Shown here: in pieces, positions 7,838 through 15,586 of the stretch
Layout: each line of letters starts with the position of its first letter
Numbering within the stretch: position 1 is the stretch's first letter
From: an uncultured Collinsella sp.
Lineage (GTDB): Bacteria; Actinomycetota; Coriobacteriia; Coriobacteriales; Coriobacteriaceae
Direction: 5' to 3'
DNA: 46,682 nt
Assembly (NCBI GenBank): GCA_902491895.1
Contig: CABUJH010000011.1
Span: 1 to 46,682 of the forward strand
Position numbers and translations under genes: made by a program
The notes under the pieces: generated by a model
Database searches by the model: none
What the model was told of the DNA's origin: nothing
What the model saw: only the letters and a program-made list of their open reading frames with translations

Positions 7838-8614
7838 CTAATACATCTCTATGGGTGGTTGCTTGAGCCGTTGCGACAGCGCTCTATTGTTGGGGCAGTA
7901 CGCGTCGAGCAGGGCGTGAAACCGCTGATTGTGGCTTGGCTCGAGCAAGTGGACGAGCTCGTGGGCGACAACCATGTCGAGGCATTCGACAGGGTAGGCG
8001 GCGAGCTCGCGCGCGATGCGAATGGCGCCGGATTTGGGAGTGCATGAGCCCCAACGCGTTTTCATGCTGCGTACGGAAACGCGAGAAACGGCGACACCCA
8101 TTGCGATTTCGTATGCGTGCACCATATCGCGCAGCGCCGATGTGACTTCGGACGTATAGAGCTGGTCGATGTGGGCTTGGAGCTCATCGGACGTTAGGCC
8201 GTCGAGGATTGCGTGCCGCTTGGTCTGTGGGCCTTCGTCCGATTTATCGGTACCCATAAAACTTGCGAAGGTGGCCTGTTTGGGTCGCGGTGCGGGCGAT
8301 GCAAAGTTGTGATCGAGCGCATCTTGTACCGTGATGGGCTTGCCCCAAAGTGCAATGATGGACGAGGGGCTGAGCGGCTCTCGCGCTGTCGCCTGATGTT
8401 GCTCACGCTGGTCAAGTCGGCTGATAATCCAGGCGCTGTTGCGCTTCACAAACGCTTCGATACGCTCGCGGCTGGCGCCGAGCGGTGCGCTGGCGTGGGC
8501 CTCACCGCTCGATGTGATGCGTAGGTTGAAGTTCTTGACGCGCTTTTTGGTAACGACGACGGGGATGGATGTGCCATCCGGTCGGGATACGGTAATCGTA
8601 AACTGCTGCGTCAA
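7838..8614 (-). CDS. YgjP-like (DUF45) zinc metallopeptidase
   Basis: A predicted cytoplasmic metallopeptidase of 258 residues. The zinc-binding helix is MVVAHELVHLLEPSHNQRF (HExxH plus a downstream His), preceded by MKTRWGSCTPKSGAIRI, which is typical of the family. The N-terminal part contains the KRVKNFNLRI strand region. I choose TTG 8614 because AAGGA lies six bases upstream; a longer frame to 8677 would run through a hairpin at 8637-8672 and lacks a ribosome site. The gene converges on folB with six bases between. The physiological substrate is unknown. Confidence 0.87.
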   Translation of the reverse strand: MTQQFTITVSRPDGTSIPVVVTKKRVKNFNLRITSSGEAHASAPLGASRERIEAFVKRNSAWIISRLDQREQHQATAREPLSPSSIIALWGKPITVQDALDHNFASPAPRPKQATFASFMGTDKSDEGPQTKRHAILDGLTSDELQAHIDQLYTSEVTSALRDMVHAYEIAMGVAVSRVSVRSMKTRWGSCTPKSGAIRIARELAAYPVECLDMVVAHELVHLLEPSHNQRFHALLDAYCPNNRALSQRLKQPPIEMY

Positions 8615-8636
8615 AAGCGGTCCTTCAGGTTGGGGA

Positions 8637-8672
8637 CGGGCCGGCATGTCGACCGTTCGGCATGCCGGCCCG
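8637..8672. repeat. 12-bp perfect hairpin between metallopeptidase and dipeptidase
   Basis: CGGGCCGGCATG at 8637-8648 pairs exactly with CATGCCGGCCCG at 8661-8672 around a 12-base loop. It lies just after the dipeptidase stop on the minus strand, so it is probably that gene's transcript end, although no T-run follows. Confidence 0.6.
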
Positions 8673-8688
8673 CTCAAGGGACGTGAAA

Positions 8689-9702
8689 TTAATAACGCTC
8701 AAAGAAGGCAAACGCGTTATCGCTGCAGAGCTTCTGCATCACGGTCTTGCCAAAGTGCCTGGAGAGCATGTTCTGGAATTCGGGCATCTTGCTGGCATCG
8801 GAGAGGAAAGCGGGCACGGTGGCTCCGTCCCAGTCGCCGCCGAGTGCGATGACGTCCTCGCCGCCCAGGTCGAGCCAGTGCTCGATATGTGCCGCCAGCT
8901 GGTCGAAGGTGACGTCTGCGGCTGTCTTATCGGTTGCGTCGTTGGAAAGGAACTCGCTGCAGTAGTTGAGGCCGACGATACCGCCCATGTCGCGAATGGT
9001 GCGGAACTGGTCGTCGGTGAGGTTGCGCTTGGCGCCGCAAACCGCACGGGAGTTGGAGTGGCTGGCGACGAAGGGACGCGTGGCGTGGGCGACAACCTCG
9101 TCAAAGCACTCGTCGTTGAGGTGGGAGACATCGAGTACCATGCCGGCGTGCTCCATCTGCGTAAGTGCCTCGATGCCGGCGGCGGTGAGGCCGGCGTGGG
9201 TATCGTGTCCGCTCGCGAGCGGTCCCTGCGCATTCCAGCTGAGCGATGACATGAGTACGCCCAAGCTCTTGAGCACCTCGATCAGCGCGGGGTCCTCGGC
9301 AAAGAACGTGGCGTTTTCGATGGTGTGGATGCAGGCGACCTTGCCGTCTTTGAGCGCGGGGCGAATGTCTGCCGCGCTGCGTACGTTGACCATGCGGTCG
9401 TGGTTGAGCATTGCCTGGCCGCTCATATGCGCCATGATCTGCGCCTGGAAGCGCGCGGCGTGGGCGGTGGGAATCTCGTCGGGGACAAACGTGGCGAAGC
9501 ACTGTGCCCATGGCGTGTTGCCGATCTTTGCGAGCGAGATGGCGCAGGCGTTGCCCTCGATGAGGTCGAAATCTTGCGGATGCGTTTCGTCGCCGGGGAA
9601 ATAACCGTCGGTGCCGGCGGTAAAGCGCAGGTCGAGATCGAGCGTGGCCCAGCCGATGCGGTCGGCGGTGTCGCAATGTAGGTCAAATACGGGATATGCC
9701 AT
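8689..9702 (-). CDS. M19-family (renal dipeptidase-like) dipeptidase
   Basis: A zinc dipeptidase of 337 residues. It opens with VFDLHCDTAD, the first HxD metal pair of family M19. Further metal and substrate motifs are VLDVSHLND and ASHSNSRAVC, followed by GGIVGLNY and GGDWDG. There is no signal peptide, so it acts in the cytoplasm on small dipeptides. ATG 9702 has GGAGGA four bases upstream, better than the in-frame ATG at 9732. It probably feeds amino acids from imported peptides. Confidence 0.92.
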   Translation of the reverse strand: MAYPVFDLHCDTADRIGWATLDLDLRFTAGTDGYFPGDETHPQDFDLIEGNACAISLAKIGNTPWAQCFATFVPDEIPTAHAARFQAQIMAHMSGQAMLNHDRMVNVRSAADIRPALKDGKVACIHTIENATFFAEDPALIEVLKSLGVLMSSLSWNAQGPLASGHDTHAGLTAAGIEALTQMEHAGMVLDVSHLNDECFDEVVAHATRPFVASHSNSRAVCGAKRNLTDDQFRTIRDMGGIVGLNYCSEFLSNDATDKTAADVTFDQLAAHIEHWLDLGGEDVIALGGDWDGATVPAFLSDASKMPEFQNMLSRHFGKTVMQKLCSDNAFAFFERY

Positions 9703-9822
9703 GGTTCCTCCGGATGCAGCGTTTCTTTGCAAACTGTCCTTGAATTGTATGACTAGGGTATAGTTAGCGCCATATGTTCACGGCGGCCCGCGTTGTGCGC
9801 CGCCCTTATCACGGAGGTTACC

Positions 9823-10251
9823 ATGTCCAACCAGGGCAAGAAGGTCAAGACCCATTATCGCGGCACGCTCGACGACGGCACGCAGTTCGATAGCTCCTAC
9901 GATCGCGGCGAGCCGCTGGAGTTCACCTGTGGTGCCGGTCAGATGATCAAGGGCTTCGACGCCGCCGTTGTCGACATGCAGGTGGGCGAGAAGAAGACCG
10001 TGCACATTCCTGCTGCCGATGCCTACGGCGAGCACAATCCCGAGATGGTTATTACCTTCCCGGCCGAACAGGTTCCCAACATCGAGCAGATCGAGAAGGG
10101 CATGAAGCTCTTCCTGTCCACGCCGAGCGGCATGCCCGTCCCCGCCGTGGTCATCGACGTAACGCCCGAGGCCGTGACGCTCGACGCCAACCACGAGCTG
10201 GCCGGTAAGGACCTCAACTTTGATATCGAGCTCGTCGAGGTCGAGGGTTAG
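9823..10251 (+). CDS. SlyD-type FKBP peptidyl-prolyl isomerase
   Basis: A 142-residue prolyl isomerase with an insert-in-flap chaperone domain. The FKBP part reads VKTHYRGTLDDGTQFDSSYDRGEPLEF and GQMIKGFDAAVVDMQVGEKK, followed by the PAADAYGEHNPEMV insert. The metal-binding His/Cys-rich tail of E. coli SlyD is absent. Start ATG 9823 has GGAGG upstream. A hairpin (GGCGGC/GCCGCC, 9782-9804) sits in the leader and a -10-like TATAGT lies at 9759. The next gene, UreE-like, begins three bases after its stop, which hints at a shared role in metal-protein maturation. Confidence 0.92.
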   Translation: MSNQGKKVKTHYRGTLDDGTQFDSSYDRGEPLEFTCGAGQMIKGFDAAVVDMQVGEKKTVHIPAADAYGEHNPEMVITFPAEQVPNIEQIEKGMKLFLSTPSGMPVPAVVIDVTPEAVTLDANHELAGKDLNFDIELVEVEG

Positions 10252-10254
10252 AGT

Positions 10255-10833
10255 ATGCTCGAGCGCTTGGTTTCGACGACATGCTTGGGAAATCTCAACG
10301 ATCCGTCCTATGAACTCCTGCTTCGCCGGAAGCTGGGCGGCGTCTTTGAAGTTGACGAGCTGCTGCTCGATTGGGACCAGGCTGATGTATACGCGTTTGT
10401 GGGCGTGACGGAGCTGGGGCGCACGGTCGATGTTCGGCTGGATACTGCCGACAGCGGTCGTCTTGTCGACGGCGACGTGCTCGCCGTCGACCGTTCGGGC
10501 GTGGTGCCCGTGGCGGTTGTCGTGCGCCTGCGCAGCGCCGAGGTTTATTTGGTCGAAGTTGACCGCATGGACCCGATTGCGCTCGCGCATGCGTGCTGGG
10601 AGATCGGCAATATGCATGCGCCGCTTTTTCGAGGCGATTCGGACGAGCATACCGTGCGCATGTATACGCCGGTGCAGCCTGTTTTGGGCCGCATGCTCCG
10701 GGGCGTCGAGGGCGTTCGGCTCTCGACGGTTACCCGTGAACTCGATTCGGACCGGCGCTTTGCGTCGAGTGCGGCGGATGCCGTTGTGAGTATGGCTCCA
10801 GACTTTACGATCGTAAAAAAGGCGCGCGGCTAA
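10255..10833 (+). CDS. UreE-like nickel chaperone, no urease nearby
   Basis: A 192-residue protein that resembles urease accessory protein UreE. The N-terminal half is a small beta domain, and the C-terminal half has the hallmark CWEIGNMHAPLF (residues 114-125). His121 matches the conserved metal-binding His of the UreE GNRH motif. The His-rich tail found in some UreE proteins is missing. It begins three bases after the FKBP stop and is probably translated by coupling. No urease structural genes or UreF/UreG are in the window, so nickel delivery to another enzyme is possible. Family assignment rests on the short C-terminal motif and general length. Confidence 0.72.
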   Translation: MLERLVSTTCLGNLNDPSYELLLRRKLGGVFEVDELLLDWDQADVYAFVGVTELGRTVDVRLDTADSGRLVDGDVLAVDRSGVVPVAVVVRLRSAEVYLVEVDRMDPIALAHACWEIGNMHAPLFRGDSDEHTVRMYTPVQPVLGRMLRGVEGVRLSTVTRELDSDRRFASSAADAVVSMAPDFTIVKKARG

Positions 10834-10916
10834 GCGCGCGTATGCGCAAGACGGGCTTTGAGGGGCGACCGATCAAGGTCCGTCTTGCTGTTGATATGAG
10901 GCTTTGGGGGAAGCAT

Positions 10917-11714
10917 ATGGGTCTTGAGGGAATCAAACTGATTGCATGCGATTTGGACGGCACGTTGCTGCATCCGGGGGAGCGCGAGCTGCGTTCCGAG
11001 GCCTTTGAGCTTATCGATGAGCTGCATCGTCGTGGTATCGTGTTTATGCCGGCGAGTGGCCGTCAATATGCGAGCTTGCGCTACCTGTTTGCCCCGGTGG
11101 CCGATGAGCTCGCCTATGTATGCGAAAACGGAACCCTGGTGATGAGCGAGGGGCGTGCCGTCGTCAAGCGTTCCATGGAGCGTAGCCTTGCTATGGTTAT
11201 CGCGAATACCGTGGTTGCGTATCCCCATACCGACATGACCCTTTCGTGTGAGGGGCACATCTACACCATGAGCGGCAACGATGCGTTCGTCGACCATTTG
11301 CGCTATGTGGTCCACTGCGATGTGGCGGTGGTCGACCGTCCCGAGGACATCGACGAGGATGTCATTAAGATTGGCTTCCAGACGCCCGAGGTGGATTATC
11401 CGGCGGCCCGGGAGTATTTCGAGCGCCTCTTTGGCGACCGTGTCGATGTGATGACGTCAGGAACCGCATGGACGGACCTTATCGGTTTCGGTTCGGGCAA
11501 GGGCTCCGCGCTTGTCGATTACGGTCGTGTCCTGGGGATTTCGCCCGATGAGATGATGGCATTTGGCGACAATGAGAACGATCGCGACATGCTCAACGTC
11601 GTGGGCCATCCCTATCTGATGGAGAGCTGCAACCCCACCATGCGCGGTATCAACGATCGCGTCCGTTACGTGCACACGGTCGAAGAAGAACTGCGCCGCC
11701 TGCTCGCCGAGTAG
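10917..11714 (+). CDS. Cof-type HAD phosphatase
   Basis: A haloacid-dehalogenase phosphatase of 265 residues of the Cof/YidA group (cap type C2B). Motif I is LIACDLDGTLLHP, motif II is FMPASGRQ, the Lys motif lies near GSGKGSALV, and motif IV is MAFGDNENDRDML. Members of the family dephosphorylate sugar phosphates or flavin nucleotides; the substrate here cannot be told. ATG 10917 follows GGGGGAAG; ATG 10896 is a weaker alternative. Confidence 0.9.
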   Translation: MGLEGIKLIACDLDGTLLHPGERELRSEAFELIDELHRRGIVFMPASGRQYASLRYLFAPVADELAYVCENGTLVMSEGRAVVKRSMERSLAMVIANTVVAYPHTDMTLSCEGHIYTMSGNDAFVDHLRYVVHCDVAVVDRPEDIDEDVIKIGFQTPEVDYPAAREYFERLFGDRVDVMTSGTAWTDLIGFGSGKGSALVDYGRVLGISPDEMMAFGDNENDRDMLNVVGHPYLMESCNPTMRGINDRVRYVHTVEEELRRLLAE

Positions 11715-11720
11715 GTTTTC

Positions 11721-11785
11721 GGGACATGCCTAGAAATGTACTGTTTGCTGTAACGGATGGGAAAGTAGATTTGCAGGCATGCCCC
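11721..11785. repeat. Hairpin between convergent HAD and Fur genes
   Basis: GGGACATGCCT at 11721-11731 pairs with AGGCATGCCCC at 11775-11785 (10 of 11 positions). The stem continues past a small internal loop with AAATGTAC and GTAGATTT. The left half contains CTGTTTGC, shared with the hairpins at 15500, 21085 and 22252. It may act as a two-way transcript end. Confidence 0.6.
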
Positions 11786-11790
11786 AAAGG

Positions 11791-12171
11791 CTACCGGCAG
11801 TCGGGGCAGAGTCCCTCAAAGATGGTGTAGTGCGAGCTGACGCTCCATCCGATTTGTTCGGATGCCCTGGCGTCGAGCTGGGCATCGAAGGGGAGCGGCA
11901 CGTCGATGACGCGGCTGCACGAGGTGCAGATGATATGTGCGTGCGGCTCGATGGTGCGATCGAAGCGGCTGCCGCCCGGCGTCTTAATAGAGAGAATCTC
12001 GCCGGCGTCGGCTAAGAGATTGAGGTTGCGGTAGACTGTGCCGCGGCTGATCTTGTCATCCTGTTCGCGTACGACATTGTAGATTTCGTCGGCGGTGGGA
12101 TGGTTATAGCTTTGGCGCACGGCGTCAAGAACCAGCTTTCGCTGCCTGGTATTCCTTCTTTGCACCGCCAT
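11791..12171 (-). CDS. Fur/PerR-family metalloregulator
   Basis: A 126-residue DNA-binding regulator of the Fur family. The winged helix reads HPTADEIYNVVREQDDKISRGTVYRNLNLLADAGEI. The dimerisation domain has HAHIICTSC and a terminal CPDC, giving the two CxxC pairs of the structural zinc site. Such proteins sense iron, zinc or peroxide; the CISRGTVYRNL region and short length look most like PerR, but the ligand cannot be fixed by eye. ATG 12171 has GAGGCG upstream. It follows acylphosphatase by 61 bases, and a 17-bp inverted repeat in that gap suggests self-regulation. Confidence 0.92.
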   Translation of the reverse strand: MAVQRRNTRQRKLVLDAVRQSYNHPTADEIYNVVREQDDKISRGTVYRNLNLLADAGEILSIKTPGGSRFDRTIEPHAHIICTSCSRVIDVPLPFDAQLDARASEQIGWSVSSHYTIFEGLCPDCR

Positions 12172-12219
12172 GCGCCTCGCCTCTTTTCTATTAACGGTCG
12201 TAGGTAAATGATACCGTAT

Positions 12220-12236
12220 TTAGCACACAATACTAA
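12220..12236. promoter_or_regulatory. Candidate Fur/PerR operator before the Fur-family gene
   Basis: TTAGCACACAATACTAA has TTAG/CTAA ends. On the minus strand TTAGTA, 17 bases and TATCAT can be read as -35 and -10, so the palindrome would cover the -35 region. Confidence 0.4.
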
Positions 12237-12643
12237 TAATGAGGAGTGAAACCGTCTTCATTGGCAAGTGGGGCTCGGACCTGAGCGTCTATGAGGCGAA
12301 AACGCGTCCCCATGCGCTCATAGGAGGCATGAAGCGCCTCGAGATGAGATAGGATGTTTGCCGGAGCTCCCTGTATCTCCATCTCGACTGACCCGTCTTC
12401 CTTGTTACTCACCCAGCCGGTGAGTGCGCGTGCCTGTGCGAGGTTGGTGTTGGTGAAGCGAAAACCAACGCCTTGGACTTGCCCCTCCCAGCGCAGGAAA
12501 TAACGCAGGGGAGTGTCTTGAGTGGCCTCGTCGCTTGCGAGCACAGCAAGCCTGCGGCGCAGCTCGAGCTCGACGTTTGATGGTTTTTGAGGCTCTCGAC
12601 TGCCGCCGGTGACGCTGGAGAAGAACGTATCGAAGAGGCCCAT
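12233..12643 (-). CDS. acyP: Acylphosphatase with N-terminal extension
   Basis: Hydrolyses carboxyl-phosphate bonds of acyl phosphates. The 136-residue protein holds a normal acylphosphatase domain at about residues 46-136. It has the catalytic Arg in GQVQGVGFRF and the catalytic Asn in GWVSNKEDGSVEM. The first 45 residues are an extension not found in the usual 90-residue enzyme. ATG 12643 starts two bases after the stop of the upstream Gfo/Idh gene, so the pair is probably translated together. Confidence 0.9.
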   Translation of the reverse strand: MGLFDTFFSSVTGGSREPQKPSNVELELRRRLAVLASDEATQDTPLRYFLRWEGQVQGVGFRFTNTNLAQARALTGWVSNKEDGSVEMEIQGAPANILSHLEALHASYERMGTRFRLIDAQVRAPLANEDGFTPHY

Positions 12644-12645
12644 CG

Positions 12646-13752
12646 CTATGCCTGCTTGCCTGCGTCGGCCGGGAAGGTAATGCCGGCCTGCTGGCGCACG
12701 GCATCCATGATGCGCAGTGAGACGAGCGTGACATCGCGGTAGTGGCCGAGCTCGTGGCGTCCCGCCGGGGTCTCCCAAATCTCTTCCTTAACGTTATCGA
12801 TGCCGCCGATGGCGGTGATAAAGTCTGCGAGTTCGTATTCCATGGTGTTGCTCGATTTGGGCAGGTCGAGCACGCGGCCGTTGTCGCCCTGTTCGCGCGG
12901 TGCCTCGGTCGCCGAGCCGCGTACGACGTCGCCGCGATAGTCGATGCGGACGTTGCGGGGCGTGGACAGATGGTCGATCTGGATAGTGCCGTGCTCGCCT
13001 TCGATCTGCGAGGGCAGCAGGTCATTCGTAATTTTGGAGTGCGCGAGCTCGACGGAGATACGGCCACCGCCGTAGCTGGCGAGGATGGAACCGCAGCCAT
13101 CGATGGGGCCGTGCGTGAGCTGTCGCGTGGCGGGGTCGAGCAGAGTAGCCATGCTCGTAAGGCCGGAGGGCATGCCGAAAATCTCGACCATGGGCTCGAC
13201 GGTGTAGACGCCAATATCCATGAGGGAACCCGATGCCATATTGCAGTCGAAGATATTGGTGGCGCGTCCCGCGAGAATCTCGTTGTAGCGCGAGGAATAC
13301 TTGCCAAAGCGCAATGAGGCGCGGCGGATGGGGGCGATCTCGCCCAGGGCGTCCTCGATGGCGTGGAAGGCGGGATCGTGGAGGGGGCGCATGGCCTCGA
13401 GGGCCACGACACCTGCTGCCTCGGCAGCGCGGAAGACTTCCAGCGCCTGCGCTTCGGTGGCGCAGAAGGGTTTCTCGACGATGACGTGCTTGCCACCGGC
13501 GATGCAGGCAAGGGCCTGCTCGTAGTGAAGTGCGTTAGGGCTGCCGATATAGACGGCGTCGACGTCGGCGGCTACCGCAAGCTCATCGAGTGACGTAAAG
13601 TTTCGCTCACCACCGCGCTCGGCGGTAAAGGCAGTACCGCGATTGGCGTCGCGTGAAAGCGTGCCCACAAACGCGGCTTGGTCGTTGGCGTTGACGACCT
13701 GGATAAAGTCGTCGGTAATCATGGATGTGCCGATGGTTGCGATACGCAACAT
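12646..13752 (-). CDS. Gfo/Idh/MocA-family oxidoreductase
   Basis: A NAD(P)-dependent oxidoreductase of 368 residues. The N-terminal Rossmann fold begins MLRIATIGTSMITDDFI, followed by DAVYIGSPNALHYEQALACIAGGKHVIVEKPF, with the family EKP motif. The C-terminal alpha/beta domain carries GSLMDIGVYTVEPM. Substrates of the family are sugars, inositols and related cyclic or acyclic polyols; none is indicated here. ATG 13752 has GGGGGA upstream. Downstream are acylphosphatase and the Fur-family gene. Confidence 0.9.
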   Translation of the reverse strand: MLRIATIGTSMITDDFIQVVNANDQAAFVGTLSRDANRGTAFTAERGGERNFTSLDELAVAADVDAVYIGSPNALHYEQALACIAGGKHVIVEKPFCATEAQALEVFRAAEAAGVVALEAMRPLHDPAFHAIEDALGEIAPIRRASLRFGKYSSRYNEILAGRATNIFDCNMASGSLMDIGVYTVEPMVEIFGMPSGLTSMATLLDPATRQLTHGPIDGCGSILASYGGGRISVELAHSKITNDLLPSQIEGEHGTIQIDHLSTPRNVRIDYRGDVVRGSATEAPREQGDNGRVLDLPKSSNTMEYELADFITAIGGIDNVKEEIWETPAGRHELGHYRDVTLVSLRIMDAVRQQAGITFPADAGKQA

Positions 13753-13825
13753 GTGTCCCCCTTGCGTTGTTTGGCTTACAGGACGAGTGTAGCGCGGGAG
13801 GACACAAAAGCGTGCGAAAACGCCG

Positions 13826-14311
13826 TTACAGGTCGCTCTCGTTAAAGCCGGCGTCGATATCGAGGTTGCTGCCGTCGGCCGCCGTGGTGGCAAGCTCGTC
13901 GCAGCGCTCATTGAGCTCGTGGCCGGCATGCCCCTTAACCCAGATGAACTCCACTTTGTGTTTGCTCTTTGCGGTGAGCAGGCGCTCCCACAGATCGCGG
14001 TTCTTGACAGGCTGCTTGTTGGCGGTCCTCCAGCCTCGTTTTTTCCAGCCGTCAATCCAGTGTTTGTTGAAGGCGTTAACGACGTACTGCGAATCGGAAT
14101 GGACCTCGACCTCGCAGGGGCGGTTAAGTGCCTCGAGCGCCACGATGACCGCCATGAGCTCCATGCGGTTGTTGGTGGTCTTGGCGTAACCGCGCGAAAG
14201 CTCGGAGGTGAAGGTCTTGCCGGCGGGGTTGGTGTATTTGAGCACGGCGCCGTAGCCGCCGCGTCCCGGATTTGATCGGGCCGAGCCGTCGGTATAGATG
14301 ATGACCTTCAC
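13826..14311 (-). CDS. rnhA: Ribonuclease HI
   Basis: Cleaves the RNA strand of RNA-DNA hybrids. The 161-residue protein shows the four acidic active-site positions: Asp in IYTDGSARSNPG, Glu in NNRMELMAV, Asp in VHSDSQYVV and Asp in ERCDELA. It also has the basic protrusion segment HWIDGWKKRGWRTANKQPVKN. GTG 14311 is chosen because AAAGGAAG lies four bases upstream and homologues begin at this point; the frame opens further upstream without support. Confidence 0.95.
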   Translation of the reverse strand: MKVIIYTDGSARSNPGRGGYGAVLKYTNPAGKTFTSELSRGYAKTTNNRMELMAVIVALEALNRPCEVEVHSDSQYVVNAFNKHWIDGWKKRGWRTANKQPVKNRDLWERLLTAKSKHKVEFIWVKGHAGHELNERCDELATTAADGSNLDIDAGFNESDL

Positions 14312-14410
14312 GGGCTTCCTTTCGTTGGGTACGTTTCGTGTGAGTGACCATTGTAGCGCCATGCCCGCCGGGGGCTAGCAATCTACGATTTCTATCCCGT
14401 CTTCCGACAG

Positions 14411-15313
14411 TTAGTTGGCATGGATGATGCGGTTGAGCTCGTCGAGGTATTGCTGCAAGAGGGGAGAGGGCTTGCGCTCGTCGTGCATGATATAGCCTAC
14501 GTGCATCGTTGGGGCGTCTGCTAACGGGATCGATGCCATACCCCATTGCATTTCATTGGAGAGGACACCGGTCGACAGGGTGTAACCGTTCGACGTGATA
14601 AGTAAGTTAGTAAGTGTTCCGCGGTCCGAGATTCGTATGTTGCGGTCGCAAGGGATATAGCTAAAAGGTTCCTCGGCGTAATAGAAGGAGTTTGAGGTTC
14701 CCTGTTCAAAGCTGTAGCGCGTATAGGGTGTGAGGTCGGCAAGGGACAGCTGCGGGCGGCGGGCAAGCGGGTGGCGCTCGCTAACGAAGACGTGGACCGT
14801 CGCGTCGAATAGGGGATGGAAGCTCGCGCGCGCATCGGCAAAAGCCTTCTGCAGAACACGGGCGTTAAAGTCATCCAGATACAGAATGCCGATATCGCTG
14901 CGAAACGCGCGGACGTCATCGATGATCTGCGATGTGGTAGTCTCGCGCATGATGAACTCGAACTTGCTGTCGCGGCAGCGCTCGACCACGTTGACAAAGG
15001 CCTCGACCGAAAAGGCGTAGTGCTGGGCGGAAATGGCGAGGCGGGCTTGCGGGGTGCCGCCGTCCTCGTAGCGCGCCTCGAGCATATCGGCCTGCTCTAC
15101 GACCTGGCGCGCATAGCCCAAAAGCTCGGTGCCGTCGTTGGTGAGCGTGACGCCGCGGCTGGAGCGCGTAAAGATCTCCAGGTGGAGCTCCTGTTCCAGG
15201 CTTTTGACGGCGTTTGAGATGTTGGACTGAGCGGTATAGAGGCGCTGAGCTGCGGCATTGATTGAGCCGGACTCTGCTACGGCGATCAGGAAACGAAGCT
15301 GCTGGAGGGTCAT
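14411..15313 (-). CDS. LysR-family regulator divergent from metY
   Basis: A 300-residue transcription factor. The N-terminal helix-turn-helix reads MTLQQLRFLIAVAESGSINAAAQRLYTAQSNISNAVKSLEQELH, followed by a periplasmic-binding-like effector domain. ATG 15313 has AAAGGA eight bases upstream. It is transcribed away from metY, the typical layout for a LysR protein that controls its neighbour. An inverted repeat of T-N11-A type lies between them. It probably responds to a sulfur amino-acid precursor such as O-acetylhomoserine, O-acetylserine or methionine, but this is inferred from position. Confidence 0.93.
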   Translation of the reverse strand: MTLQQLRFLIAVAESGSINAAAQRLYTAQSNISNAVKSLEQELHLEIFTRSSRGVTLTNDGTELLGYARQVVEQADMLEARYEDGGTPQARLAISAQHYAFSVEAFVNVVERCRDSKFEFIMRETTTSQIIDDVRAFRSDIGILYLDDFNARVLQKAFADARASFHPLFDATVHVFVSERHPLARRPQLSLADLTPYTRYSFEQGTSNSFYYAEEPFSYIPCDRNIRISDRGTLTNLLITSNGYTLSTGVLSNEMQWGMASIPLADAPTMHVGYIMHDERKPSPLLQQYLDELNRIIHAN

Positions 15314-15331
15314 CGGCGCCATCCTTTCGAG

Positions 15332-15352
15332 TGTTATCTATATAACCGATAA
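15332..15352. promoter_or_regulatory. Candidate LysR operator
   Basis: GTTATC and GATAAC form a 21-bp interrupted palindrome 19 bases upstream of the lysR-type gene start and 22 bases before the metY -35. This is the spacing expected for combined self-control and activation of metY. Confidence 0.55.
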
Positions 15353-15373
15353 CAGGTTAGCGCTTTTAAGTGA

Positions 15374-15402
15374 TTGACCGAGGGAAACAATGCTCGTACT
15401 AT
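15374..15402 (+). promoter_or_regulatory. metY promoter
   Basis: TTGACC, a 17-base spacer and TACTAT. The predicted start near 15409 gives a leader of about 178 bases before metY. Confidence 0.75.
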
Positions 15403-15416
15403 TCAAAACACACAAA

Positions 15417-15531
15417 GGCGGTAGGTAATTAAACCGACCACGGAACCGGGATGCGAAAGGAGGCCCGCATATGAATTGCTTACCAAGACGAATGCCGGGC
15501 TCCTGTTTGCGCCCGTCGGCGTGATCAGGAG
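15417..15531 (+). promoter_or_regulatory. Structured metY leader with competing hairpins
   Basis: Three stems can be drawn. P0 pairs GGCGGT (15417) with ACCGACC (15433). P1 pairs 15459-15470 with 15492-15503 (11 pairs with small bulges) and would cover the ribosome site of the small frame at 15471. P2 pairs CTCCTG at 15500-15505 with CAGGAG at 15526-15531, with CGCC/GGCG inside. P1 and P2 share bases 15500-15503, so they cannot form fully together. No SAM or T-box consensus is visible. Confidence 0.5.
15471..15524 (+). CDS. Possible 17-residue leader peptide upstream of metY
   Basis: The frame reads MNCLPRRMPGSCLRPSA and stops at TGA 15522-15524. GAAAGGAGG ends seven bases before its ATG, one of the best ribosome sites in the window. 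It carries Cys codons at positions 3 and 12 and a second Met at 8, and it spans the P1/P2 switch region of the metY leader. A Cys- or Met-sensing attenuation role is an inference. It may also be a chance frame inside a hairpin element. Confidence 0.45.
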   Translation: MNCLPRRMPGSCLRPSA

Positions 15532-15586
15532 ACAGCGACTTACTTCTCTCTAATTTATTAACTTTTGTTCGATCAAGGAGATCATC

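Noticed and set aside
12405..13511. Pro/Ser/Arg-rich frame overlapping the Gfo/Idh gene on the same strand
   Set aside because: Out-of-frame reading of a GC-rich gene; composition is typical of shadow frames.
15409..15586. SAM riboswitch or T-box before metY
   Set aside because: I looked for their conserved cores and found none; only generic stems and a small frame are present.
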